A DNA stretch of 64,000 nt from Nitrospirillum amazonense (GTDB lineage: Bacteria; Pseudomonadota; Alphaproteobacteria; Azospirillales; Azospirillaceae), in the NCBI RefSeq assembly GCF_007828045.1, contig NZ_VITN01000002.1, forward strand, positions 124,001 through 188,000. The letters are read 5' to 3'. Positions within the stretch are counted from its first letter, which is position 1; each line of letters begins with the position of its first letter. The position numbers were made by a program, and so were the translations under genes. Shown here piece after piece: positions 9,306-18,631 of this stretch. The notes under the pieces were generated by a model, which worked only from the letters and a program-made list of their open reading frames with translations, was not told the origin of the DNA and made no database searches.

Positions 9306-10421
9306 ATGCTGGTCGGCGTTCCTAAGGAAATCAAAAACCACGAGTATCGCGTTGGTCTGATCCCCGGCAACGTGCGCCAGCTGGTGGCCCACGGCCACTC
9401 CGTCGTCGTGCAGAAGAACGCCGGCACCGCCATCGGCCTGACGGATGAGCAGTACGCCGCCGCCGGCGCCACCCTGGTGGAGACGCCTGAGGAGATCTTC
9501 GCCAAGGCCGACATGATCGTGAAGGTGAAGGAGCCGCAGCCGCATGAGTGCCGCATGCTGCGCCCCGGCCAGGTCCTGTTCACCTACCTGCATCTGGCGC
9601 CCGATCCGGAACAGACCGAACTGCTGCTGGCCTCCGGCGCCATCTGCATCGCCTATGAGACCGTGACCGACGTCCGTGGCGGCCTGCCCCTGCTGGCCCC
9701 CATGAGCGAGGTCGCCGGCCGCATGTCCATCCAGGCCGGCGCCAAGTGCCTGGAAAAGAGCTACGGCGGCAACGGCATCCTGCTGGGCGGCGTGCCCGGC
9801 ACCCCGGCCGCCAAGGTCGTGGTCATCGGCGGCGGCGTGGTCGGCCTGAACGCGGCCCGCATGGCCGTGGGCCTGGAAGCGGAAGTGACCGTCCTGGACA
9901 AGTCGCTGGACCGGCTGCGCCAGATCGACCAGCAGTATGGCCGCCGCGTCAACACGCTGTACGCCAACATCGACACCATCGAGCAGGCGGTGCTGGACGC
10001 CGACCTGGTCATCGGCGCCGTGCTGGTCCCGGGCGCCAACGCCCCCCGCGTCGTCACCAAGGAAATGGTGACCAAGATGCGCCCCGGCAGCGTGCTGGTG
10101 GACGTGTCCATCGACCAGGGCGGCTGCTTCGAGACCTCGCACGCCACCACCCACGCCGACCCCACCTATGTGGTCGATGGCGTCATCCACTACTGCGTGG
10201 CCAACATGCCGGGCGCCGTGGCCCGCACCTCCACCTTCGCCCTGAACAACGCCACCTCCCCCTTCGTCCTGGCCCTGGCCGACAAGGGCTGGAGCCGAGC
10301 GCTGACCGATGACGTGCACCTGCGCAACGGCCTGAACGTGTTCCGTGGCAAGCTGACCCACCCAGCATTGGTGGAAGAGGGCGACGCCCGCTACCTGGCC
10401 GCCGACAAGGCCATCGCCTGA
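9306..10421 (+). CDS. ald: Alanine dehydrogenase
   Basis: The 371-residue protein has the normal length and motifs of alanine dehydrogenase: [20 protein letters not shown] at the N-terminus (Arg and Lys for pyruvate binding), [14 protein letters not shown], the NAD-binding [27 protein letters not shown], and [16 protein letters not shown]. It interconverts L-alanine and pyruvate plus ammonia with NAD in the cytoplasm. A much longer reading frame runs upstream, but the conserved N-terminus and the GGGAGA sequence about 8 nt before fix the ATG at 9306. Probable control is by the divergent Lrp-type gene. A strong terminator follows. Confidence 0.97.
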   Translation: MLVGVPKEIKNHEYRVGLIPGNVRQLVAHGHSVVVQKNAGTAIGLTDEQYAAAGATLVETPEEIFAKADMIVKVKEPQPHECRMLRPGQVLFTYLHLAPDPEQTELLLASGAICIAYETVTDVRGGLPLLAPMSEVAGRMSIQAGAKCLEKSYGGNGILLGGVPGTPAAKVVVIGGGVVGLNAARMAVGLEAEVTVLDKSLDRLRQIDQQYGRRVNTLYANIDTIEQAVLDADLVIGAVLVPGANAPRVVTKEMVTKMRPGSVLVDVSIDQGGCFETSHATTHADPTYVVDGVIHYCVANMPGAVARTSTFALNNATSPFVLALADKGWSRALTDDVHLRNGLNVFRGKLTHPALVEEGDARYLAADKAIA

Positions 10422-10455
10422 TCCCTTCCGGATCAGCGGCAAGAGTTGAGTTGCG

Positions 10456-10481
10456 AAGGCCCGGCGGCGACGCCGGGCCTT
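10456..10481 (+). terminator. Intrinsic terminator of ald
   Basis: AAGGCCCGGCG (10456-10466) pairs perfectly with CGCCGGGCCTT (10471-10481) around the tetraloop GCGA, followed by TT and then C. It lies 35 nt after the ald stop. Confidence 0.88.
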
Positions 10482-10597
10482 TTCGCTGCCCGCTCCCAGT
10501 GCCCCCATTGGCATGCTGCGCCGCAGCACAGACATTTCCCCTGGCAGGGGCACCGCCATGTCGCTTAAGTTGTATTTGTGTTTGTTTGGGGGCACCA

Positions 10598-10792
10598 ATG
10601 ACCGTGAGCGATGGGCTTCTGTTACTTCTCCTGTTCGGTGGCGCTTTCGGACTCTGGAACCTGTCGGACCTGCTTGAGGCCAAAGAACAGGAACTCCGTG
10701 AGCGCGCGCGGAAACTGAAGCTGGAAAATGATCGCGAGGAGCGGCGGATCCAGCAGGAACAGGACGCTGCCGTGCCTTCGACCAATAGCTGA
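10598..10792 (+). CDS. Small membrane protein with a coiled-coil tail, 64 aa
   Basis: This short protein starts MTVSDGLLLLLLFGGAFGLW, a single membrane segment, and continues into a charged helix (LEAKEQELRERARKLKLEND) with coiled-coil character and a polar end. The start at 10598 is chosen because longer in-frame versions reach back through the ald terminator. It has no recognised family. The form, one anchor plus a cytoplasmic coiled coil, suits a small regulator or scaffold of a membrane complex. The cupin gene starts 35 nt later on the same strand. Confidence 0.55.
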   Translation: MTVSDGLLLLLLFGGAFGLWNLSDLLEAKEQELRERARKLKLENDREERRIQQEQDAAVPSTNS

Positions 10793-10827
10793 TCGCTCCA
10801 CCCGACGCGACCGGAGACCGGACCGCA

Positions 10828-11169
10828 ATGCAAACCCTGCCCTGGCTCCTGTCGGCATCGCCTGCGGTGACGGACCTGCCCGATGTTCCGGCGGGGGAAC
10901 GGTTCCAATACCTGCTGCAGCACGGCACCATGAAGGTGGGCGTCTACGCCCCTCGGGGCCACGACCCGCAAGGCCCCCACGTCCGCGACGAAATCTATGT
11001 GATCATCAGCGGCACCGGCACCTTCGTGAAGAACGGCGAGCGCCGCCCCTTCCAGCCGCACGACCTGCTATTCGTGGAAGCCGGCGCCGAGCATCGCTTC
11101 GAAGACTTCAGCGACGACTTCGCCACCTGGGTCCTGTTCTGGGGACCGACGGGCGGGGAGGCCGCTTAA
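10828..11169 (+). CDS. Cupin domain protein
   Basis: The 113-residue single cupin contains the first motif region (GPHVRDEIYVIISGTGTF) and the second (PHDLLFVEAGAEHRFEDFSD). The usual metal ligands H-x-H in motif 1 are reduced to one His plus Glu here (HVRDE), while the motif 2 His is present, so metal binding is plausible but not certain. Small cupins of this type can be isomerases, dioxygenases or sugar-binding proteins; a specific role cannot be given. It follows the 64-aa membrane protein closely. Confidence 0.85.
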   Translation: MQTLPWLLSASPAVTDLPDVPAGERFQYLLQHGTMKVGVYAPRGHDPQGPHVRDEIYVIISGTGTFVKNGERRPFQPHDLLFVEAGAEHRFEDFSDDFATWVLFWGPTGGEAA

Positions 11170-11215
11170 GCGCCGCGATCCCAGCAGCAACGTTGAGCCT
11201 TTTCGTTTCCACCGT

Positions 11216-11658
11216 TCAGGGCAGGGGCTTAAGAGAATCGACCCAGCGATTGGGGCGTCCCGCAAAATGGTCTCGGAGACGATCTTCGACGTGTCCCTGG
11301 CTCCAAACCGCCGCAGCTTCCAATGCCTTGCATTCGTCAAAAGTGCTGGGCCGTATATAGCCATCAGAGCTTCGATAAATTGAATACTTGCCAGATATCT
11401 TGTCCCTCATGAAGTACTCTACCGGAAGTGTCAGCTCCGGCTCCAACTTTCGATGGTCCACAATCGGCCACTTGGAAAACGCTGATCGCATGACTGTAAT
11501 CGTCCAAAGGATCGGTGCATCGTAAACATCCCCCACATCCACTTCAGCTACTCTGGACTGATAAGCGTACGAGGCGATCTGGATAGGACACGCACAAACG
11601 TATTTGCGCCGTTCCCAAGGTCGATCCGCAGTAAACTCCCCTCACGTGCCCTTTTCAT
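11216..11658 (-). pseudogene. Imm26-like immunity protein gene, frameshifted
   Basis: Two frames are needed to rebuild one protein. From ATG at 11658 the first frame reads MKRAREGSLLRIDLGNGANT then FVRVLS, and hits a stop near 11548. A second frame takes over around 11580 (IASYAYQSRVAEVDVGDVYD) and continues to a natural end at 11216 with APILWTITVM, PVEYFMRDKISGKYSIY, and ALEAAAVWSQGHVEDRL. The joined sequence looks like the Imm26 immunity family as I remember it (GD-x-IPLGDG start, YD...APILW, final AAVW..HVEDR). One base appears to be missing at the switch point. It is less G+C-rich than its neighbours. A GTG at 11542 could start a 108-residue fragment. Confidence 0.55.
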
Positions 11659-11788
11659 TGATTTGGCATCCAGATGTCATTCTGACGCCGAAGTGCGGGG
11701 AAGCCGCTCATGCGCTGCGCCCCTCGTGGCTAGCCTTACCGTACCACCAACAAGCCATCTTCTCCGCCTACCGCCCCTGACCGACTAC

Positions 11789-12523
11789 TCAGACCGGCTT
11801 GGCTTTCCACTCACGCCACCGCGTTTCACCTTCTTCACGCCAGCGCGCCTCTCCGACGTTGAGGGGCAGCAGGGACGCGACGGACGGATCAAATCCGATC
11901 AATGTTCCCAGCGGAACGGCCCTCGCATCGCCCTCGCTAACATCCGGCCCGGGGCCCGCAAAGATTTCCCAGTGATCGGCTTCCCAACGGCCCGCTTCCG
12001 TGACCTGCCGCCCCCGCAGCGCCTCCAAATTGGTAAGCGCAACGGTTCCGCTGGGGGCGGGAAACGTCCATGGCTCGATCACCCACCTCCAGACCGGCTC
12101 GTCGCAGGGACTGAACTCCCTCGACATATCCGGCACGTCAATGGTGCGATGGTGTTCATCAGGGCAAACTTGGACGGCAGATACGGTCTTATCATTATAA
12201 TAATCAAGAGCGCCCAACATGAGATGGTGGACCCAGGATTCATGAACAGGCTGGAGGCTGAACCCTCCAACCCCATCCACAGAAAATGATGTTTCTCCCA
12301 CCTCATCGCCGCGCAAATACCCACGGGCCAATGTGCCAATGATGGAAAAAATATCATTGGCAGAATAATAGGCCCCTCCCCCAAATATTATTTCATATCC
12401 TATTATGTCGCAAATGCCGACGGCATATGCGAACCTTGGAATGTCCCCACCTGACACCAAATAAGCGTGATATCCGTATTGCCGAATGCTCTGCCTTATT
12501 TGATCGATGAACTTCGCCATCAT
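11789..12523 (-). CDS. DUF4262-type protein, possible immunity protein
   Basis: The 244-residue protein has an N-terminal region (GYHAYLVSGGDIPRFAYAVG, then YEIIFGGG and ANDIFSIIGTLARGYLRGDE) that resembles DUF4262 proteins, a family often found among toxin immunity genes. The second half (VWRWVIEPWTFPAPSGTVAL, DHWEIFAGPGPDVSEGDARA) is unassigned. It is soluble with no signal peptide. Codon usage in the first third is A/T-richer than in neighbours, a sign of transfer. ATG at 12523 is preferred over GTG at 12529 because an AAAGG sequence lies upstream. It is upstream of, and on the same strand as, the Imm26-like gene. Confidence 0.65.
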   Translation of the reverse strand: MMAKFIDQIRQSIRQYGYHAYLVSGGDIPRFAYAVGICDIIGYEIIFGGGAYYSANDIFSIIGTLARGYLRGDEVGETSFSVDGVGGFSLQPVHESWVHHLMLGALDYYNDKTVSAVQVCPDEHHRTIDVPDMSREFSPCDEPVWRWVIEPWTFPAPSGTVALTNLEALRGRQVTEAGRWEADHWEIFAGPGPDVSEGDARAVPLGTLIGFDPSVASLLPLNVGEARWREEGETRWREWKAKPV

Positions 12524-12627
12524 CCGCACGCGCCTTTATGATGTAGCCAAATCTGCCACTGGACCAGGATCGATCTTAGAAATTCCACCCGGCGATTGGG
12601 ACGCCCCGCCAGCCGTCCGTCCCACCC

Positions 12628-14979
12628 TCAGGCGCTGCGCCCCTCGCGCTCGTCCTCCCGCGCCATCAGCAGCGGGTGCAGGAAGCGGGCTTCCAGCTGG
12701 CGGGCGGGCATGGGCTCGGCGATGAAGAAGCCCTGGACGACGGGGCAGCCTTCGGCCACCAACCAGGCCAGCTGGTCCTCCCGCTCCACCCCCTCGGCCA
12801 CCACTTCCAGGCCCAGGCGGGCGCCCAGGGTCAGGATCATGGCGGCGATGGCGCTGTCGCGCGGTAGGTCCTGCACAAAGGCCCGGTCGATCTTCAGGGT
12901 GTCGATGGGCATTTGGCGCAGATAGGACAACGAGGAGAAGCCGGTGCCGAAATCGTCCACGGCGATGCGCACGCCCAGCCGCTTCAGGCGCCACAGCACC
13001 TCCAGCGAGCGGGCGCTGTCCACCATGACGCTTTCCGTCACCTCGATCTCGATGCGGTCGGCGGGCACGCCGCTGCGCGCCAGGCAGTCGCGCACCCGCT
13101 CGACGAAGCTGGGGGCGATGATCTGCCGGGCGGAGACGTTCACGGCGATGTGGAAGTCGGGCAGCAGCTTGGTCCAATGCGTGGCCTCGCGCACCGCCTG
13201 TTCCAGCACCCAGCTGCCCAGCTCCATGATCAGGCCCGAATCCTCGGCCACGGTCATGAAGGCGCCGGGCTGCACCAGCTGGCCGTCGTGCTTCCAGCGC
13301 ACCAGCGCCTCCGCCCCCACCAGCGCCTGATCGGCCGCCCGCACCTTGGGTTGGAAGTACAGCTCGAACGAGCCGATGCTGAGCGCCTGGCGCAGGTTGG
13401 CCTCGGTGCTGAGCCGGTTCTCCGCCCGCTCGCTCATCTCGCGGGAGAAGAAACGGTATTGGCCACGGCCGGCGGCCTTGGCGGCGTAGAGCGCGGTGTC
13501 GGCCTGGCGCATCAGGGTATTGGCATCCTCTGCCCCCTCGCTGGCCAGGGCCACGCCGATGGAGGCGCCGGCGTGCAGCAGGTGCCCGCCCTCCACCATC
13601 AGCGGTGATTCCAGGGCCTTCAGCAGGCGCTCCGCCAGCACGGCGGCGTCCACCGCCTCCAACGCGTTTTCCGTCACCACCAGGAACTCGTCGCCGCCCA
13701 GGCGGCCCAGCATGTCGTCCTCGCCGATGCAGTCGCGCAGGCGCCCCGCCACGGCCTTCAGCAGCCGGTCGCCCACGTCGTGGCCCAGGCTGTCGTTCAC
13801 ATGCTTGAACCGGTCCAGGTCCAGGAAGAACAGGGCGATGCCCCGCCCAGCGCCGCGGCCCGTCCGGCCGTGCGGCTCGTCCTGGCAGGCCAGTTCCGGA
13901 CTGTACAGCCGCCGCTCCCGCCGTTTCAGCGCCTCTTCCAGACGGCGTTGCAGCAGCAGGCGGTTGGGCAGGCCGGTCAGAACGTCATGGGTCGCCAGCT
14001 GTTCCATGTCCGAGCGGCTGCGGTCCAGAAGGCGCAGCACCTCGTTGAAGCGGCGGACCAGATAGCCCAGCTCGTTATCCGCCTGGCGGGGGAAGTCGGG
14101 CAGGCGGGCGGCCCCTGGGCGCGACGGATCGATGCGGGCCACGGCCAGGCCCACCGCGCGCAGCGGCCGGGTCAGGAAGGTGTGCAGCAGCAGGGCCAGC
14201 ACCACGCCCAGCGCGAGGTCACGCATAAGGCCGCCCAACACCGTGGTGCGGATGAAGGCGGCATAGTCAGCCGCCGCCCGGCTGGTGTCCATCTCCAGTT
14301 CCAGCCGGCCGATGATGGGACTGTTGCGGGGGCCGCCGGCGGGGCGGTACAGCAGGCGCTGGGTCCGCGCCAGGTCTTGGAAGACAGGGGTGAAGCGGGC
14401 GCCGGACAGCCAGCCGCGCCAGAAGGCCCCGCCCTCCTCCGCCGGCGGCAGGTCACGCATGCCGTCGGCCAGCACCCGATCCGGCATTTCGACAAGGCGC
14501 ACGGCGCGCACGCCGTCAATGGCCAGGACGGACCGCACCAGGCCGGATGCCAGGTCGGGGTCCAGGTTCCACACGGCGGCGCTGGCCGTGTTCTCCACCA
14601 GGTCCAGCACCATGCGGCCGGCGTTGGCGAACTTGGCCCGCTCCCGCTCCGCCTGGCCGATGCCCTGGATCAGCGACAGGATGGCGCCGATGACCAGGGC
14701 GGACAGCAGGGCCAGGGCCGCCTGGCGCACCGCCAGGGACCGCCAGAAGGCCACGGTCATTTGATGGCGGCGCATCGCCTCCCGCCGGCGGGCGCGGCGC
14801 ACGCGCCAGGCGCATACCCAGCGCGGCAGGCGGATGCCCAACAGCCGGGGGGCCGGCACACCGGAACGGATGGCGCTGGGCTTGGTCACGGCACGCCCTT
14901 CGCCGGTGAAACCGCCGGCGTCCGCCCCATCCCGTTTCCCTCGCCCCGCGCCATCGCCATCCCTATTCCCCGCCGCCAT
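12628..14979 (-). CDS. Membrane GGDEF-EAL c-di-GMP enzyme
   Basis: The 783-residue protein has a basic leader, one membrane segment near residues 85-110, a periplasmic region of about 150 residues, a second membrane segment near 245-265, a HAMP-like linker, then GGDEF and EAL domains. The GGDEF motif is intact, but the preceding I-site position reads GEDD, without the Arg of RxxD. The EAL domain has EALVRW, the [13 protein letters not shown] loop and EGVE, so phosphodiesterase activity is expected. Which activity dominates is unknown. The gene starts 6 nt after the end of the receiver gene, indicating one transcript and a likely phosphorelay-to-c-di-GMP link. An internal ATG near residue 70 is another possible start. 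Confidence 0.9.
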   Translation of the reverse strand: MAAGNRDGDGAGRGKRDGADAGGFTGEGRAVTKPSAIRSGVPAPRLLGIRLPRWVCAWRVRRARRREAMRRHQMTVAFWRSLAVRQAALALLSALVIGAILSLIQGIGQAERERAKFANAGRMVLDLVENTASAAVWNLDPDLASGLVRSVLAIDGVRAVRLVEMPDRVLADGMRDLPPAEEGGAFWRGWLSGARFTPVFQDLARTQRLLYRPAGGPRNSPIIGRLELEMDTSRAAADYAAFIRTTVLGGLMRDLALGVVLALLLHTFLTRPLRAVGLAVARIDPSRPGAARLPDFPRQADNELGYLVRRFNEVLRLLDRSRSDMEQLATHDVLTGLPNRLLLQRRLEEALKRRERRLYSPELACQDEPHGRTGRGAGRGIALFFLDLDRFKHVNDSLGHDVGDRLLKAVAGRLRDCIGEDDMLGRLGGDEFLVVTENALEAVDAAVLAERLLKALESPLMVEGGHLLHAGASIGVALASEGAEDANTLMRQADTALYAAKAAGRGQYRFFSREMSERAENRLSTEANLRQALSIGSFELYFQPKVRAADQALVGAEALVRWKHDGQLVQPGAFMTVAEDSGLIMELGSWVLEQAVREATHWTKLLPDFHIAVNVSARQIIAPSFVERVRDCLARSGVPADRIEIEVTESVMVDSARSLEVLWRLKRLGVRIAVDDFGTGFSSLSYLRQMPIDTLKIDRAFVQDLPRDSAIAAMILTLGARLGLEVVAEGVEREDQLAWLVAEGCPVVQGFFIAEPMPARQLEARFLHPLLMAREDEREGRSA

Positions 14980-14985
14980 CCTCGC

Positions 14986-15384
14986 CTATCGCCGCGGCGC
15001 CATCACAACCTGCAGCTTCTCCCGCAGGTTCACCAGGGTGACGGGCTTGGCGATGAACGCGTCCGCACCCAAATCCCTGGCCTTCAAAACCGTTACCTTG
15101 TCCGCGCGATTGGTGAGGAAAACCACAGGAATGTGATGTCCTTGCGTTTCCCGCGCCCGAAGGTGCTGCAGGAAGGTCAACCCATCGACCGGCGCCATGT
15201 CGATGTCGGCGATGATGACGTCCGGCCGGCGTTCCATGGCCACGTTCAGGCCGGACGACCCGTCCTCCGCCTCCATCACCGTGCCGAAGTCCAGCTGCCG
15301 CAGGATACGGACGACGACACCCCGGATGAAACTTTGATCCTCAATCACCAGGGAGCTGCGGAAATTGAATGAAATCGCACCCAT
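14986..15384 (-). CDS. Single-domain response regulator (CheY-like)
   Basis: The protein is one receiver domain: acidic pair in VIEDQSF, phospho-Asp in VIIADIDMAPVDG, Thr in VVFLTNRAD and Lys in FIAKPVTL. No output domain is present. ATG at 15384 with GGGGA upstream is preferred over a TTG at 15420. It sits between a hybrid kinase gene (ending its start at 17921, same strand) and the GGDEF-EAL gene that begins 6 nt after its stop, so it probably carries phosphate from the upstream kinase's Hpt domain and modulates the c-di-GMP enzyme. Confidence 0.88.
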   Translation of the reverse strand: MGAISFNFRSSLVIEDQSFIRGVVVRILRQLDFGTVMEAEDGSSGLNVAMERRPDVIIADIDMAPVDGLTFLQHLRARETQGHHIPVVFLTNRADKVTVLKARDLGADAFIAKPVTLVNLREKLQVVMAPRR

Positions 15385-15527
15385 CTGCCATCCCCAAACG
15401 GCCGCCGCCTTCAAATCCAAACAATTTTATTTTAACGAGGAATGAATACACACCCCATTCCAGCTTCCGGAACATGAGGCCCCGGAATACAGGATTAGTA
15501 TAGGCAGAAATGATGGTGGTCGTCTTC

Positions 15528-17921
15528 TTATAAAGAGGCGATGGCCGCCGCGACCTGTTCCAGCGCGCCCGGAACAGCCCTTGCCGCCTGCCGCGCCTCA
15601 TCAACCTTCCCTTGGACCAGGGCATCTTCCACTCGGTCGGCCACGCGGGCCAGGACGTCGGCCCCGGCGCTTTTGGCCACCCCGGCCAGGGCATGCGCCT
15701 CGCGCCGGGCGGCACCCGCGTCATTCAAGGTGAAGGCATGGCCCAGGCCGTCCGCCAGCGGGCGCGCCGCCCCCAGGAAGTCGCGCAGGAAAGCCCGCGC
15801 CTCGTCATCCAGCACGCTGAACAATTCCAGCGTGCGGGCCAGGTTCAGCACCGCTGTCGTATCCGCCCGCGTCGCGCCACCGGGCGTCGTGTCAACCAGC
15901 GGCGGCGGCGCGGCCTTCGCACCGCCGTCCGACAGGGGCGGCAGCCATTGCGCCAGGCAGCGGTCCAGCCGGTCCAGCTCCAGGGGCTTGGCCAGAAAGC
16001 CGTCCATGCCCGCCGCCAGGCAGCGCTGGGACTCACCCGCCATGGCGTTGGCCGTCAGGGCAATGATGGGGGTGCGCAGACCCGTGCCCGTCTCCGCCTC
16101 CCGGATGGCGGCGGTCAGCTCGAACCCATCCATCTCCGGCATGTTGCAGTCGGTCAGCACCAGGCCGAAGCGGCCCGTGCGCCAAGCGGCCAAGGCCTGG
16201 CGTCCATCCTCGGTGACCTCGGCGGCGATGCCCAGCAGGCTGAGCTGCCGGCGGATGACCATCTGGTTGACGGGCTGGTCTTCCGCCACCAGCACCAGGC
16301 GGCCTTGCGCCATGGCCATCTCGACCGTCGGCGGCTCGCCGCGCCCCTGGCGCAAGGGCGACGCCGCGGCGCGGGCGGCCGTCTCCTGCCCCACCGCCGA
16401 GGCCACGGCCCGGATCAGGGGCACGCGGCGCACCGGACGGCCGATCTGCACCGTGCCCGACGGCAGGCCCGCCGGCCGCACCGAATCCGCCGCGGCCACC
16501 AGTACCGCCGGTTTGCCCGCCGGCAGGTCGGGCCAGACGTCGCCCGGTCGGGGAACGACCACGGCCACGTTCCAGGGCTGGCCGTCACCCGCCACGCGGC
16601 CGCCGGCTGCCTCGATATAACAGGCGACGGTGTCGCGCAGGGCCTGGGTCTCGGCCGCCACCAGCACGGTGATGCCGGCCAGCGACGGCAGGGCCGGCTG
16701 GGGCGCTGCCACCGGCTGTTCCTGGGCGACGGCCAGGTCTATCTCGAACCAGAAGGTGGACCCCTGGCCCAGCACGCTATCAAGGCCGATGCGGCCCTGC
16801 ATCAAATCGATCAGGCGGCGGCTGATGGACAGGCCCAGGCCCGTGCCGCCGAAGCGGCGGCTTGTGGAGCTTTCGGCCTGGGTGAAGGGTTGGAACAGCT
16901 GCTTCTGCACGTCATCGTCGATGCCGATGCCGGTGTCCTGCACCGCCACCCGTACCAGAGCCCTGCCCGGCGCCGCACCGGGCAGGCAACGCACCGATAG
17001 GGTGACGCCGCCCTTCTCGGTGAATTTGATGGCGTTGCCCGTCAGGTTGTACAGCACCTGGCGCAGGCGCAGCGGGTCACCCATCAGCAACTCGGGGATG
17101 GCGGGGTCGATGTGCACGTGCAGGTCCAGCGCACGCTTGCGCGCCTGGGCCGCCAGCATGTCGGCCACGCCCTCCACCAGCGGACCCAGGGCCACCGGAT
17201 GGCACTCGATGTCCATGCGCCCCGCCTCGATCTTCGAGAAATCGAGGATGTCGTCGATGATACGCAGCAGCGTGCCCGCCGCGTCGCGCGCGGTGAACAG
17301 CATCTCCATCTGGTCATCATCCAGGCCCGTGTGGGACATCAGTTCCAGCATGCCCAGCACGGCGTTCATGGGCGTGCGGATCTCATGGCTCATGGTGGCC
17401 AGGAAGCTGGACTTCAGCCGGCTGGCGCTCTGCGCCTCCCGCGCGGTGCGGATGTTGTCGTAGGACCGCAGCGCCGTGATGATGGTGATGAACAGCTTTT
17501 CCGAGGTGAGCTCGGTCTTCGCCTTGTAGTCGTTAATGTCGTAATTGACGATGACGTCGCGCACCGGCGCCTGGCCGGGCTGGCCGGTGCGCAGCACGAT
17601 GCGCACGTCGTTGTTGTCGAATTCCTCGCGGATGCGCCGCGCCAGCACCAGGCCAGCGTCATCCGTTTCCATGACGATGTCCAGCAAGGCCACGGCGATG
17701 TCGCCGCGCTTGGTCAGGATGCCCGCCGCCTCCGCCGCCGATCGCGCGGTCAGCAATTCCAATGGCCGGCCCTTGTACGTCAGCCGGCTGAGCACCAGCC
17801 GGGTCATGATGTGCACTTCCTCGTCGTCATCGACGACCAGGATGGGCCAGGGCGGCAGCTCCGGCGCGCGCGTCGCCGGTGCATCCTCCGCCAGGAACAG
17901 GGAATCGAGGTCAGACGTCAT
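15528..17921 (-). CDS. Hybrid histidine kinase REC-HisKA-HATPase-REC-Hpt
   Basis: The 797-residue cytoplasmic protein begins with a receiver (LVVDDDEEVH, LLDIVMETDDAG) of the kind that precedes DUF3369 regulators, including the TGQPGQAP and YDINDYKAKTELT stretch. Then come HisKA (FLATMSHEIRTPMNAVLGML), HATPase (MGDPLRLRQVLYNLTGNAIK, DTGIGI, FGGTGLGLSI), a degenerate receiver-like segment (about residues 415-505) without the phospho-Asp, an intact receiver (VAEDQPVNQ, LVLTDCNMPEMDG, LTANAM, AKPLE) and an Hpt domain with REAHALAGVAKSAG. No membrane segment is present, so the signal is cytoplasmic or arrives by phosphotransfer to the first receiver. The single receiver and GGDEF-EAL genes follow downstream. 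Confidence 0.93.
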   Translation of the reverse strand: MTSDLDSLFLAEDAPATRAPELPPWPILVVDDDEEVHIMTRLVLSRLTYKGRPLELLTARSAAEAAGILTKRGDIAVALLDIVMETDDAGLVLARRIREEFDNNDVRIVLRTGQPGQAPVRDVIVNYDINDYKAKTELTSEKLFITIITALRSYDNIRTAREAQSASRLKSSFLATMSHEIRTPMNAVLGMLELMSHTGLDDDQMEMLFTARDAAGTLLRIIDDILDFSKIEAGRMDIECHPVALGPLVEGVADMLAAQARKRALDLHVHIDPAIPELLMGDPLRLRQVLYNLTGNAIKFTEKGGVTLSVRCLPGAAPGRALVRVAVQDTGIGIDDDVQKQLFQPFTQAESSTSRRFGGTGLGLSISRRLIDLMQGRIGLDSVLGQGSTFWFEIDLAVAQEQPVAAPQPALPSLAGITVLVAAETQALRDTVACYIEAAGGRVAGDGQPWNVAVVVPRPGDVWPDLPAGKPAVLVAAADSVRPAGLPSGTVQIGRPVRRVPLIRAVASAVGQETAARAAASPLRQGRGEPPTVEMAMAQGRLVLVAEDQPVNQMVIRRQLSLLGIAAEVTEDGRQALAAWRTGRFGLVLTDCNMPEMDGFELTAAIREAETGTGLRTPIIALTANAMAGESQRCLAAGMDGFLAKPLELDRLDRCLAQWLPPLSDGGAKAAPPPLVDTTPGGATRADTTAVLNLARTLELFSVLDDEARAFLRDFLGAARPLADGLGHAFTLNDAGAARREAHALAGVAKSAGADVLARVADRVEDALVQGKVDEARQAARAVPGALEQVAAAIASL

Positions 17922-18194
17922 CGCCGCCCGTCTTCAGGGCGGTGGGCAGTGACGGCCTGCTGTCGTTTGGAACCGCTGGTCACAGCCATGGATCGACGTG
18001 TCGGCACCTTTATGCCGCTGGATGATTGAACCCCATCGGGACGGGGCGCCAAGCGCGCCCTACCCCCGTGCTCGGCGCACTGTACATGACAGGGCCCCGC
18101 CAATCCAGCCGCGCACAATCCGGCGGTCGATCCGGGAGTGTAACGTCACCGGACCGCAACAGTGGACCAAAGGAGTCGAGAGTAAAGCGCCGCC

Positions 18195-18437
18195 TTAGCG
18201 GCTGGCAGCCTTGCGCCCGCGGCCGGTAGCCTTGGGGGCCGCCTTGGCACTGCGGCGGCCGCGCTTCACCGGCTCGGGCGGCGGCGGGGGCGGCGGCGCG
18301 ATGCAGGCTTCAAGCCCCTGGTACGCCATCACAATAACCGACGGCAACGCCTCGACGCTGACGGGATTGGACCGGGCATATGACGTTGCGATCTTGACCG
18401 CCAGTTCCCGCAATTCCGGCCTTAGTCGATCGTTCAT
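18195..18437 (-). CDS. Small MucR-like protein with AT-hook-like tail
   Basis: This 80-residue protein begins with a segment (AVKIATSYARSNPVSVEALP, residues about 13-32, then SVIVMAYQGLEA) that matches the N-terminal oligomerisation part of MucR/Ros regulators (typically IVSAYVSNN..V...ELP.LI..VH..L). The C2H2 zinc finger of MucR is absent. Instead there is a run of seven prolines and a basic tail with KRGRR and GRGRK motifs like AT-hooks, which bind the minor groove of A/T-rich DNA. It may be a nucleoid-associated protein of the H-NS/MucR kind with its DNA-binding end exchanged. The gene is alone, upstream of the hybrid kinase on the same strand. Confidence 0.65.
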   Translation of the reverse strand: MNDRLRPELRELAVKIATSYARSNPVSVEALPSVIVMAYQGLEACIAPPPPPPPEPVKRGRRSAKAAPKATGRGRKAASR

Positions 18438-18631
18438 CTAACGCTCCCACCCGCTTCCCATGGACGACTTGATAGAAGGGACCGTAATCAAAGACGCTTC
18501 GTTTAGCGCCCATTAATTCGGTCTATGCGGTTTGGGTGAGTAATACTGGCCAAGAGTACTGGCTGGGCGCCGGTTCACTATGACCCGGGATGGAGGTGGG
18601 CAAGGGTTCGGGAAGCGTGCCGAGGCCGGTT

